Of a stretch of DNA of 64,000 bases, positions 25,393 to 34,241 are shown one piece after another; position 1 is the stretch's first letter; the number at the start of each line of letters is the position of its first letter. The position numbers and the translations under genes were made by a program. Under the pieces are notes generated by a model, which saw nothing but the letters and a program-made list of their open reading frames with translations, searched no databases and was not told the DNA's origin. The stretch comes from Foliimonas ilicis. Lineage in GTDB: Bacteria > Pseudomonadota > Alphaproteobacteria > Rhizobiales > Rhizobiaceae. Location: positions 62,001 through 126,000 of the forward strand of contig NZ_JBDUUH010000006.1 of the NCBI RefSeq assembly GCF_039939195.1, in the 5' to 3' direction.

Positions 25393-25812
25393 TCAATCAG
25401 TTCCTTTGGAACGGCTGCGATGAGATTTGAGGATCTCCCGCGACTGGCGGTTCCACGGCCACTCTCCGTCAATCTCTGCTTCGAGTGAGAAGCTCAGAAA
25501 GGTTCGAATGATTACGACGAGGCCAAGCAGCCCGACGCTATCCCACGTCAAAGGAGATATGATTGTCGCGACGATATCGGCGCCGATAAGTATCTCCAGC
25601 CCCAGCAAAATCCCGCGGCCTAAATTTGCTCGGTAGCGCACGTAGGCTATTTCCGAAGAAATTTGGTAGCTATCCTTAACGTAAATAGCAGTTGCCAGGA
25701 CAACGCCGATGAGGATGACAGCAATGCCAAAAAACTCGAGGCCTAATGCCACCGGCTCTAGTACAGGAGCAATTAGGCTCACCATGCCTATAACTTCACT
25801 TGAACCGGCCAT
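25393..25812 (-). CDS. DUF1622 membrane protein
   Basis: A 139-residue protein with three predicted membrane helices (around residues 13-40, 68-86 and 92-107) and the DUF1622 pattern YRANLGRGILLGLEILIGAD. Function is unknown. It is the first gene of a probable DUF1622/RidA unit and is divergent from the LysR gene at 25997. Confidence 0.85.
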   Translation of the reverse strand: MAGSSEVIGMVSLIAPVLEPVALGLEFFGIAVILIGVVLATAIYVKDSYQISSEIAYVRYRANLGRGILLGLEILIGADIVATIISPLTWDSVGLLGLVVIIRTFLSFSLEAEIDGEWPWNRQSREILKSHRSRSKGTD

Positions 25813-25996
25813 AGTTTGCCTTGAAAATATTTTTATATTTAGTTGACGAATTCAACTGACCACCACATCCTTTTCAACACAGCGTAACTATTGCCGACGG
25901 GTCGGTGGATGTGTTTGTGGTCACCAATATAGGCGCAATGAGGCCGTGACAGAATTGCAATAATCGTCACGAAAGAATTGCTGATTGTGAAACAAT

Positions 25997-26905
25997 ATGA
26001 ACAATTTCAAAGTCCTTCGGACGTTTCTCGTCGCAGCTGAGAAGAAAAATTTCGCGCAAGTAGCGCGTGAACTAGACATGACGCCTGCGGCCGTCACGCG
26101 CGCAATCGCCACGCTCGAGAAAGATCTCGGAGTGCAGTTGTTCGTCCGAACTACGCGACAGGTATCGCTCACCACCGATGGCGCAGTTTACGCCGCACAG
26201 ATCAAGCCTGCTTTTGATGCGCTTGAGATAGCTCGTCGCGACGTAATGAACGCCAACAAGGTGGATGAGGGACGCTTGCGGATCACCGCTCCAGTGTGGC
26301 TTGGCAAAACGATATTGCCGACCATCATAGCCGAGTTCCAAAAACTCTATCCTAAGATGAGCTTTCAGGTATCTCTGGCAGATGAGCTGGTGGACATCGT
26401 CTTAGACGACTACGATCTTGCGATACGCATTTCGCTTCAGCCATCCGACAAATACACAATTTGGCGAAAGATCTGCGCTATCCCGAGGATCCTCGTAGCA
26501 GCTCCCGGCAGTCGGTTTGCCACATTGAGCCATCCAAGCGAACTAAAGCCGGATGAGTGTCTCGCATATAGTGGAGAAAGCAAACGCGAGTCTTGGATAC
26601 TCACAGATGGCGGCTCGACAATCAACGTATCCGCCGGACGTGGCTTCAGTGCTAACAGCGGCGAGTTTCTCGCTGATATGGCTGCGGAAGGATTAGGCGT
26701 AGCATTGCTGCCGGGCTTCAACATCGCGGAACACCTGCGAAGTGGCCGTTTGGTGCATATCTTCAAAGAATGGGTTCCGCCGCAGCTTTGGCTTACGCTC
26801 TATTATCCTCCGTATCAGAAACTGCCACCACGTATTGCAGTGTTCTCAAAATTCTTCGAACAGAACATGCCGTCGGATCTACATCCTGAAGCTGATTTGA
26901 TCTAA
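25997..26905 (+). CDS. LysR family transcriptional regulator
   Basis: A complete 302-residue regulator: winged helix in residues 1-60 (FAQVARELDMTPAAVTRAIA), linker helix, and a substrate-binding domain. It is divergent from the DUF1622/RidA genes, with a 184-base intergenic region, and is the only regulator of the 24-36 kb block, so it may also act on the hydrolase, amidohydrolase and YcaC-like genes downstream (inference). Confidence 0.92.
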   Translation: MNNFKVLRTFLVAAEKKNFAQVARELDMTPAAVTRAIATLEKDLGVQLFVRTTRQVSLTTDGAVYAAQIKPAFDALEIARRDVMNANKVDEGRLRITAPVWLGKTILPTIIAEFQKLYPKMSFQVSLADELVDIVLDDYDLAIRISLQPSDKYTIWRKICAIPRILVAAPGSRFATLSHPSELKPDECLAYSGESKRESWILTDGGSTINVSAGRGFSANSGEFLADMAAEGLGVALLPGFNIAEHLRSGRLVHIFKEWVPPQLWLTLYYPPYQKLPPRIAVFSKFFEQNMPSDLHPEADLI

Positions 26906-27188
26906 CTGAGTATCATTCACGGCAACCTGCCGGCATTTAGGTTTTAAGGTGAGAAAGCTCGCACCGCCGATCACGCTGCCGTCGATCTTAAGCAAGTACG
27001 GTCTCCGCCGCGACCGCCAAATTCACCGACCTTTTGGTCTCGAGAGGCACGCCAAAGTATCGTTTCGAAACAAAATCGGAGAGGATTCGATCGCATAAAA
27101 TCCATTGCACATCATACAGCGGCTGCCCGATTTTTTACTTTTGCATCGCAGCAGCCTCCTAATCAGGTTCTGTTCGTTACGTCCTCAC

Positions 27189-28028
27189 CTAACGAAGAAA
27201 ACTATTAAGTGCTTTGGCGACCTGCGAGGGCTGTTCCTCGATGATCCAATGCCCGGATTCATGGATTACGCCACCACACACTTGGTCAGCAAGGTGTTGG
27301 AATTGTTCGTAGGGGCCCATACCCATTGACCGATCGCCACCTACCGCCCAAACCGGCATTGTCAGTTTGTTTTCCGTCAGGCGAGCGAGTGTCGGCAGTT
27401 CGCTTTCAACCTCACGATAGACCCCAACCAGACCTCTGATCCCGCCGGGAGAAGCAAGGTGGTGGGCATATTCTACCAAAGCCTCGGTCTCGATCGCTCC
27501 GATATCTCCATAGGTCTGAAAAAACTCTGTAAGGTAGGCGCGCTCACGGCCTGCAATCAAAAGCTCAGGCAAGCGCGGATGGGCATAGAGACCAAAGTGC
27601 CAATAGTTTGCCAGAATAGTGTCGAGCGTTGGCGACGGTACTCCGAGAATGGGTGCTTCCATAACACCAAGCCGGCGCACATCGGACATGTGCTGGGCAG
27701 CATAGGCGTAGGCGACAATTCCTCCCAAATCATGCCCAACCAAATCTACCGCTCCAAGCTCAAGTTCTTCGACAAGCTGGCGCACATCTTTCGCCATTAT
27801 CAGAATTCCGTAGCCCAGTTCGGGCTTGTCACTGCGACCATATCCGCGCAAGTCAGGAGCAACGATCGTGCGGTCGGTGGGAAGCAATGGAACCAGCTTT
27901 CGCCAAGATAAAGAAGTCTGCGGCGACCCATGTAACAGCACAAGGGGTTTGCCTGTGCCGCCAATGCGGTAATGGATACGGATCCCGTTCACGAAAGCAT
28001 CCCGGGCTTCTAATGCATGCCATTCCAT
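27189..28028 (-). CDS. Alpha/beta hydrolase with Asp nucleophile (haloacid/epoxide hydrolase type)
   Basis: A 279-residue hydrolase of the haloalkane dehalogenase/epoxide hydrolase branch. HGSPQTSLSW is the oxyanion loop, PDLRGYGRSDKP the conserved lid entry, GHDLGGIVAY places Asp100 as nucleophile, and the base is His in ESGHWIIEEQP. An Asp nucleophile points to C-halogen or epoxide substrates rather than plain esters; fluoroacetate dehalogenase-like proteins share this pattern. The 283 bases before it (26906-27188) hold nothing I recognise. Confidence 0.88.
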   Translation of the reverse strand: MEWHALEARDAFVNGIRIHYRIGGTGKPLVLLHGSPQTSLSWRKLVPLLPTDRTIVAPDLRGYGRSDKPELGYGILIMAKDVRQLVEELELGAVDLVGHDLGGIVAYAYAAQHMSDVRRLGVMEAPILGVPSPTLDTILANYWHFGLYAHPRLPELLIAGRERAYLTEFFQTYGDIGAIETEALVEYAHHLASPGGIRGLVGVYREVESELPTLARLTENKLTMPVWAVGGDRSMGMGPYEQFQHLADQVCGGVIHESGHWIIEEQPSQVAKALNSFLR

Positions 28029-28191
28029 TGTGATTTCCAGTATATGCTGTTGCCGTAGGCTTTTTAGCGGACTTCTTGTTTCTTCAGATCATTCGTGCGC
28101 AACCAGATTCGCAAGCATCCGGACGGTCGAAGCTGCAATGTTTGCAAGGCAAGAGGGTTAAACCTTTGCGACTGCGTCAGCATTTGGTCGA

Positions 28192-29790
28192 TCAGAGTGG
28201 TCTCAACAAATGCCGCACGATGGGTGGGTGATCACCGATATGGAACGCCCGCAGAACCTCTTGATTCAGTTGGTCGGTGCGGGTCACTCTCGCATGCTGA
28301 CGCTGATGCTCAAGCCAGCTTTCGACGATGAAAGCCTCGACAACCTTGCCTGGCTCGGCAACGTCTTCCCAGACGTCCCATCGGATCGCGCCGTCACGCT
28401 GTCGTGCAGGATGAAATCCGCGCAGGGCCGTCACGAATTCGGCTTGGCGTTGAGGTTCGATACGATACTCGATCTCGATCAGAACCGGACCACGATCGTC
28501 CGCGGGTCGAACCGAAACGACAGGCTCCGCCCAGTGGTTTGAGGGTGCCAGATCGGTGGTCGAATCCTGCGGCAGGCGCCAACGGAAAGCCAACAGTAGG
28601 GCTATCGCTTGTCCAATGGCCGCGATCACGAGAGCTGTGGAGACGCTACTGCTGGCGGCGAGCGAGCCCCAGAGAATGCTGCCTCCGGTCATTGATCCTT
28701 GAAAAACGAGCAGATAGACAGCAAGCGCGCGCGCCTTCACCCATCCCGGCGAGGCCATTTGAGCTGCCACGTTCAGTGATGTCATCATGCCGATCCAAGC
28801 AAGGCCGGCTGCGAACATGACCGCTCCGGCGATCCACGCATTGGCGACAAGAGCGAGCGACAACGTAGCCAAAGCGAAGAGTAGCGTCGCCCCGGCTGAA
28901 ATTGTGTTGGCGGGAATCTTTTTCCGTAGCCGCTTCAGAAGGATCGCACCTACGACCGCTCCTGCACCCATACATCCAAGGAGAGCGCCATAGCCGGCTG
29001 CGTCGAGCCCGAGCCCACGCCGGGCGACGAGCGGCAGCATTGCCCAGAGTGCACTTCCGAAGATGAAGAACCCAATGGCCCGGATCACGACCAGACGCAT
29101 CGCAGGAGAATGGCGCGTATAACGATATCCCGCCTTCAGCGCACCGAAGAAGTGCTCTGAGGGCAACGTATGAACGGTTTCAGGACGTTTCCAGGTAGAC
29201 AGCACGAATAGCACGGCCATGACGGAAAGGGCGTTTAAAGCGAAGACGGCCGGTGTCCCGGCAAAGGCAATGATAACACCGCCGAGCGCCGGCCCGATCG
29301 CGCGCGAGATGTTGACGCCAAGGCTGTTCAGCGCGATCGCATCCGGCAAGGCCTGCTTATCCACCAGTTCAGGTACAATCGCTTGGAACACCGGCGCGCT
29401 AAGTGCCGCGGCGACTCCGAGTATGAAGGTCGCGCCCAACAGGACCTCGGGAGTGACAAGGTCGTTTAAAGTAAGGAACGCCAAGCTTGCTGCGGCGACC
29501 AGACCAAGAATCTGCGCGGAAAGCAGCATCTTCCGTCGGTCAACGATGTCGGCCAGTGCCCCGGCCGGAAGGGCAAGCAGGAACATCGGTAGAGTCGTTG
29601 CTGTCTGCACGAGGGCGACCATTAAGGGGCTCGGCGAAAGCGATGTCATCAGCCAGCCTGCGCCGACATCATGCATCCATGTGCCGACATTAGAGATGAT
29701 CGTTGCGATCCATAGCGCCCGAAAGACCGGATAGCTCAGCGGTCCGCGTGTCGTCTCATTGCCGGGAATTGTCTGTTGCGGCGAAGTCAT
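28192..29790 (-). CDS. MFS transporter (MFS_3) fused to a C-terminal monooxygenase-like domain
   Basis: A 532-residue fusion. Residues 1-410 form a 12-helix MFS transporter of the EntS-like MFS_3 type (SNVGTWMHDVGAGWLMTSL, LPAGALADIVDRRKML). Residues 430-530 form a soluble ferredoxin-like domain (PVLIEIEYRIEPQRQAEFVT, RWDVWEDVAEPGKVVEAFIV) resembling antibiotic biosynthesis monooxygenase/NIPSNAP-like folds. AAGGAG six bases before ATG 29790 sets the start. The fusion suggests that the soluble domain binds or processes the exported compound. Confidence 0.85.
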   Translation of the reverse strand: MTSPQQTIPGNETTRGPLSYPVFRALWIATIISNVGTWMHDVGAGWLMTSLSPSPLMVALVQTATTLPMFLLALPAGALADIVDRRKMLLSAQILGLVAAASLAFLTLNDLVTPEVLLGATFILGVAAALSAPVFQAIVPELVDKQALPDAIALNSLGVNISRAIGPALGGVIIAFAGTPAVFALNALSVMAVLFVLSTWKRPETVHTLPSEHFFGALKAGYRYTRHSPAMRLVVIRAIGFFIFGSALWAMLPLVARRGLGLDAAGYGALLGCMGAGAVVGAILLKRLRKKIPANTISAGATLLFALATLSLALVANAWIAGAVMFAAGLAWIGMMTSLNVAAQMASPGWVKARALAVYLLVFQGSMTGGSILWGSLAASSSVSTALVIAAIGQAIALLLAFRWRLPQDSTTDLAPSNHWAEPVVSVRPADDRGPVLIEIEYRIEPQRQAEFVTALRGFHPARQRDGAIRWDVWEDVAEPGKVVEAFIVESWLEHQRQHARVTRTDQLNQEVLRAFHIGDHPPIVRHLLRPL

Positions 29791-29904
29791 GCCGGCTCCT
29801 TTTGTCCACCCTTGGCAGATCAGTTTCATCAAATTTGTTTCCGTAACCGCCCGCACTGCAGACGGCGCGCACCGAGACCGCCAGCCGTCAAACCACGGTC
29901 AATG

Positions 29905-31845
29905 TCAGACCGCCCAGCAGCCGCAACCGAAAGAGCCCCAAAACGTGCGGGCATCCGAAGCCGGTGCTTGCGTGCCAAGAGCTGCCGCATGATCGTGCCC
30001 ATGCACCGCACAGTTATTCACACAACTGCAGTTCATCGCCAGCTTGGCACGGGCTTCATTCGTCTTGTGATAGCCGCCGAAGGTCGCGACCGGCGACCAG
30101 TCCGGCATCGGCGCAGGGAGGTCTGGTGCAAGGGGAGCATAATCGCCGTCGCCATGGACGACCTCGCCGCCCAGGATGGTGAGAACGGACCGCAGGTGGA
30201 CGATGTCGCTTTCTGCTACCGAGAAATAGTCGTCGGAAAGCACAGCGAGATCGGCCAGTTGCCCGGGTATAATTTGCCCTTTTTTGCCCTGCTCGTTTGA
30301 GAACCAGGTGTTCGCTTCGGTCCACAGACGCAACGCCGTCTCGCGATCAAGGCGGGCGTGCTGCGGGTAGAGCGCAAGGCCTCCGACGGTTCTTGAGGTC
30401 ACCAGCCAGGAAAGAGACACCCAAGGATTATAGCTAGCCACACGGGTTGCGTCGGTTCCGGCGCCAACTGGCACGCCAGCCTCCATCATGCGGCGGATGG
30501 GGGGTGTGCGCTCAGCCGCTTTCACCCCGTAGCGCTCAACGAAGTACTCCCCCTGAAAAGCCATGCGGTGCTGGACGGCTATGCCGCCACCGAGCGCCGC
30601 TATCCGGTCGATATTACGGTCGCTGATGGTTTCAGCGTGATCGAAAAACCAGTTGATGCCTGAGAACGGCACGTCACGATTGACCTTCTCGAACACGTCA
30701 AGCGCCCGATTGATCGTTTCATCGTAGGTTGCGTGCAGCCGCCACGGCCAACGGTTCTCAGCCAGCAGGCGCACGACCGGCTCGAGGTCGGATTCCATAT
30801 TCGGCGGCATGTCAGGCCGCTCAACACGGAAATCCTCGAAATCCGCTGCGGAGTAGACCAGCATCTCGCCGGCTCCATTGTGACGATAGGTGTCGTCGCC
30901 ATGGCCCGGGGAAACCTGCTTTACCCACGAGGAGAAGTCTGCAAGCTCCTCCTTGGGCTTTTGGGTGAAGAGATTGTAACTGATGCGAACGGTCATCTGG
31001 CCATCAGCGTGCAACTTCTCGATGATCTGGTAATCATCGGGATAGTTTTGAAAGCCACCACCTGCATCGACCACGCTGGTCACCCCGAGCGAGTTGATCT
31101 CGCGCATAAAGTGCCGCGTAGAATTGACCTGATACTCGGGCGGCAGCGACGGCCCTTTGGCCAACGTCGCATAGAGGATGGTGGCGTTCGGCTGCGCCAG
31201 GAGAAGGCCAGTTGGATTGCCGGCGGCATCGCGAACGATCTCGCCGCCGGGAGGATTGGGCGTATCCTTTGTGTAGCCGACGACACGCAGCGCGGCAGCG
31301 TTCAGCAGTGCACGGTCATAGAGGTGGAGAATAAAAACCGGCGTGTCGGGCGCAGCAGCGTTGATTTCATCCAGCGTCGGCAGGCGCTTCTCCGCGAACT
31401 GATGTTCTGTGAAGCCACCGACCACGCGCACCCATTGTGGGGCCGGCGTGCGGTCGACCTGTGCCCTAAGCATCGTCATCGCCTCGGACAGGCTCGGCAC
31501 CCCATCCCAGCGCAGCTCCATATTATAGTTCAGTCCCCCGCGGATGATATGGGTATGGCTGTCGATGAGCCCCGGAATGACCCGCCGTCCTTTCACGTCG
31601 ATTATCTCTGCGTTCGGCGCGGCCGCTCGGACCTCGGCCTCTGAGCCCACCGCCAAAAAACGCCCGTCGCGAATTGCAATTGCCTCAGCGGTGGGATTTT
31701 GTTGGTCGAGGGTCGTCACCTTGGCGTTGACGATAATTAGATCCGCATCGCGCATGGCGTTGTCCTTTGCGTACGATCGATTTGATAAGAAGACGGCCGT
31801 AGCGGCAGCGCCCACGATGGTTTGGCGTCGTGTGGTTTGGACCAT
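29905..31845 (-). CDS. Tat-exported amidohydrolase (YtcJ-like, amidohydrolase_3)
   Basis: A 646-residue metal-dependent amidohydrolase. The N-terminus TTRRQTIVGAAATAVFLSN is a twin-arginine signal. DSHTHIIRGG supplies the HxH metal ligands (residues 97-99), and the barrel continues through RLHATYDETI, FDHAETIS and GAGTDATRVASYNP. The C-terminus is rich in Cys and His (NCSCVNNCAVHGHDH; FGCGCWAV), perhaps a metal-binding tail. A Shine-Dalgarno site nine bases upstream favours ATG 31845 over 31854. Substrate unknown; the family acts on formamide- or amide-like compounds, probably here in the periplasm. Confidence 0.88.
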   Translation of the reverse strand: MVQTTRRQTIVGAAATAVFLSNRSYAKDNAMRDADLIIVNAKVTTLDQQNPTAEAIAIRDGRFLAVGSEAEVRAAAPNAEIIDVKGRRVIPGLIDSHTHIIRGGLNYNMELRWDGVPSLSEAMTMLRAQVDRTPAPQWVRVVGGFTEHQFAEKRLPTLDEINAAAPDTPVFILHLYDRALLNAAALRVVGYTKDTPNPPGGEIVRDAAGNPTGLLLAQPNATILYATLAKGPSLPPEYQVNSTRHFMREINSLGVTSVVDAGGGFQNYPDDYQIIEKLHADGQMTVRISYNLFTQKPKEELADFSSWVKQVSPGHGDDTYRHNGAGEMLVYSAADFEDFRVERPDMPPNMESDLEPVVRLLAENRWPWRLHATYDETINRALDVFEKVNRDVPFSGINWFFDHAETISDRNIDRIAALGGGIAVQHRMAFQGEYFVERYGVKAAERTPPIRRMMEAGVPVGAGTDATRVASYNPWVSLSWLVTSRTVGGLALYPQHARLDRETALRLWTEANTWFSNEQGKKGQIIPGQLADLAVLSDDYFSVAESDIVHLRSVLTILGGEVVHGDGDYAPLAPDLPAPMPDWSPVATFGGYHKTNEARAKLAMNCSCVNNCAVHGHDHAAALGTQAPASDARTFWGSFGCGCWAV

Positions 31846-32125
31846 GTTTTCCATTCTCCTTCTTGCCCACGCGGTCACGCGGTAGCCGGAAGTCAGATTG
31901 TTTCTATTTGTTGGGCCCCAGAATGGGATCTGCCAACGCCAGGGCTGGCGGAAGCGATAGACATCGCTGGCCCAAACGCTGAAACTGAGCATGGCGAGAT
32001 AAGGTGACGTCGAAGAACGGAGACGCCAGCAGCCTGCTGATGACGCCATTTGCGCGATGCGCGAGAATCCGACCGATCGCTGACATTGCCGGTGTCGATG
32101 CGCCGAACGGAATACTGGCGGGACT

Positions 32126-32572
32126 TCATGGCACGTTCCTCCCGGCCTGCTCAGTCGTCCGAGACGACTTTTCGGTCAGGTCGAGCCAAGCGACGAGTAA
32201 GAAACCACCGACCAGACCTAGATGCCCGAAGAATGAATTCGCGGCCATGAAGCGCTCTTGTCCGTCCGGCAACTCCCAGAACCGCAATGCAATAAAGGTT
32301 GCAAGCAGTGTAAAACCACCAAGGGCGAGTGCGCCGAGCCATCGCCAGAACCCAGTAAGGATCATCGCCGGTGCTAACAGTTGAAGAACGACCACCAGAG
32401 CGGCGAACAGCGCCGGCGGATTTAACCCGAAATGCGTCATCTCAGCGATAGCGCCGGGAAAGTCGGTCAGTTTGACCAACCCACCTTGGAGATAGGCCGC
32501 GCAAAGGCCGAGATAGGAGATGAAGCGTACAGCACCCGATATGGGACTGTTCTTCTCAATTCTGAGCGACAT
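32126..32572 (-). CDS. DoxX-like membrane protein
   Basis: A 148-residue protein with four membrane helices and the DoxX features AAYLQGGLVKLTDFPGAIAE, LTGFWRWLGALALGGFTLLA and AANSFFGHLGLVGGFLLVAW. It is not closely similar to the DoxX at 5567-6013. It lies between the YcaC-like hydrolase and the amidohydrolase on the same strand. The 280 bases between it and the amidohydrolase (31846-32125) contain no gene I can support. Confidence 0.8.
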   Translation of the reverse strand: MSLRIEKNSPISGAVRFISYLGLCAAYLQGGLVKLTDFPGAIAEMTHFGLNPPALFAALVVVLQLLAPAMILTGFWRWLGALALGGFTLLATFIALRFWELPDGQERFMAANSFFGHLGLVGGFLLVAWLDLTEKSSRTTEQAGRNVP

Positions 32573-32682
32573 CGATCCGATCCCGTTTGTTGAAAGCATT
32601 GCGTTTCACCCCGATTTGCTTCATCCGCCGAGCAGGTGGTTGGTCCGACGGAGGCGTCAGACCAACCACCTTATCGCGTCGG

Positions 32683-33372
32683 TCAGGCCGCCGATTTGGG
32701 AGCGAGGGTCGGGCCGTGGGTCACGCGCTGGGGAGCCTTGTGAACCATTGTGTAGGCGTAATCGACACCCATGCCGTAGGCGCCGGCATGCTCTTTCACT
32801 ACGGAGATGACAGCGTCGTAAGTGTCGCTCCGCGCCCAATCGCGTTGCCATTCCAAGAGCACTTGCAGCCAAGTGACGGGGACGACGCCGACCTGCGCCA
32901 AGCGATCCATTGCGTATTTGTGCGCATCGACCGAGGTTCCACCTGAAGCGTCGGCCACCATGTAGATTTCGTAGTCGGTGTCAGCGAGGCAGGACAGGGC
33001 GAAGGTTACGTTGCAGACCTCGGTCCACAGGCCAGATACGACGATCTTCTTGCGTCCATCGGCAGCGTTGGCGGCTAGCGCTTCACGTACCTTCAGATCA
33101 TCCCATGAGTTCATCGATGTTCGTTCGAGAATCGGAGTTTCAGGGAAGACGGCAAGTAGTTCAGGATAGGTATATCCAGCGAAGCACTCCGTCTCCACCG
33201 TGGTGATGCTAGTCGGAATATCAAAGATTTTTGCCGACTTCGCGAGCCCGACGACGTTGTTTTTCAGGAGCTGGCGATCGATTGACTGGACGCCGAGTGC
33301 CATCTGCGGTTGCTGGTCGATAAAAAGGACTTGGCTGTTCTGAGGTGTCAATATTTCAAGTTTGCTTGACAT
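32683..33372 (-). CDS. YcaC-like cysteine hydrolase (isochorismatase superfamily)
   Basis: A 229-residue cysteine hydrolase. The catalytic triad follows YcaC rather than true isochorismatase: Asp19 in FIDQQPQMA, Arg84 in ILERTS (in place of Lys), and Cys120 in SGLWTEVCN. The cis-peptide region and conserved SMNSWDD are present. YcaC enzymes are cytosolic hydrolases of unknown substrate. It precedes the DoxX and amidohydrolase genes and follows XapX on the same strand. Confidence 0.9.
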   Translation of the reverse strand: MSSKLEILTPQNSQVLFIDQQPQMALGVQSIDRQLLKNNVVGLAKSAKIFDIPTSITTVETECFAGYTYPELLAVFPETPILERTSMNSWDDLKVREALAANAADGRKKIVVSGLWTEVCNVTFALSCLADTDYEIYMVADASGGTSVDAHKYAMDRLAQVGVVPVTWLQVLLEWQRDWARSDTYDAVISVVKEHAGAYGMGVDYAYTMVHKAPQRVTHGPTLAPKSAA

Positions 33373-33411
33373 TAATTTTCTCCTGTTGGTGCTTTGAAAA
33401 AACGATTTGTC

Positions 33412-33663
33412 TCAGGCCGCGTCGCTTTTGTTAGCCGCCTTATCGGAGGCGTGATGCGCGAAGGACTTTTCGTGCAGACGTGACTGCACAAAGCTTGAAT
33501 GGCCTTTCAGCCACTGGACGCCAGCTTCGCCTGCGAGCATGCCCAGCAATCCCAATAGCGCTATGATTGGTGGGGCCGGCGACCTGACTGAAACAAGCCC
33601 ATAGATCACGCCGATGCCGAGACCTACGAGAAGGGAGATCAGATATGGTTGAAACTGGCTCAC
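33412..33663 (-). CDS. XapX domain membrane protein
   Basis: An 83-residue protein with two membrane helices separated by a short turn (ISLLVGLGIGVIYGLVSVRS; PIIALLGLLGMLAGEAG) and the XapX signature SVRSPAPPIIALLGLLG. Function is unknown; it is likely the first gene of the XapX/YcaC-like/DoxX/amidohydrolase set, with 39 bases to the next start. Confidence 0.88.
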   Translation of the reverse strand: MSQFQPYLISLLVGLGIGVIYGLVSVRSPAPPIIALLGLLGMLAGEAGVQWLKGHSSFVQSRLHEKSFAHHASDKAANKSDAA

Positions 33664-34241
33664 GGTCTTTACTCGTCATAGTTCACTGTGGTCTTCGTCG
33701 CATCTAAAAGACGTTCGGAAATCAATGTTCTGGCGCGCTTTCGCAGCCATTGATGTGACGTTATGCAGGCCTCTATATTCGAGCATGAAGCTTTGCTCTT
33801 CGGGTTCCAGGCCAGATTGAAATTCCGTGGCAGCATCACTAGCAACAACGACAATTGCCGTTAATTGCAGTAAAGCGTTTCAATGAATTGTGATTTCCGC
33901 AATTATTAAACGGAATGCACCGCAGATCTGTTCTTCGGTCCAGCGAGGCGGAAGTTTTCGCAGATTTTGTGTGAATTCCATGACGTCGGTTTCGCCACAT
34001 GCCTTTCAACGTCAGTAACAGCCGACATTGATCGTGCTGGTGCCGAGATTATTGGTCCCGCGGATTGAAGGTAAGCCCGGTAACTATCCTGCAGGATTGG
34101 AACCCGCCCAGCAGAGGCTGCCGACGTCAACTACAGCATCATGGATTTCATACGAGATGCCCGCACTCGTGACGCGACGATCCTGCATTGATGCCGAACA
34201 TCTATTATAAACCTTCGAGTGCTGGTTTTGTAATCGTCGCG
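33664..34241. other. Gene-free stretch upstream of XapX
   Basis: This 578-base region has only short frames without ribosome-binding sites. It contains the imperfect palindrome AATTGTGATTTCCGCAATT at 33886-33904, with LysR-like T-N11-A symmetry, which could be the regulatory site for the XapX gene set. Nothing else is recognised. Confidence 0.4.

Noticed and set aside
30733..31644. 303-residue plus-strand ORF
   Set aside because: Antisense shadow of the amidohydrolase gene, which has a complete domain and signal peptide.
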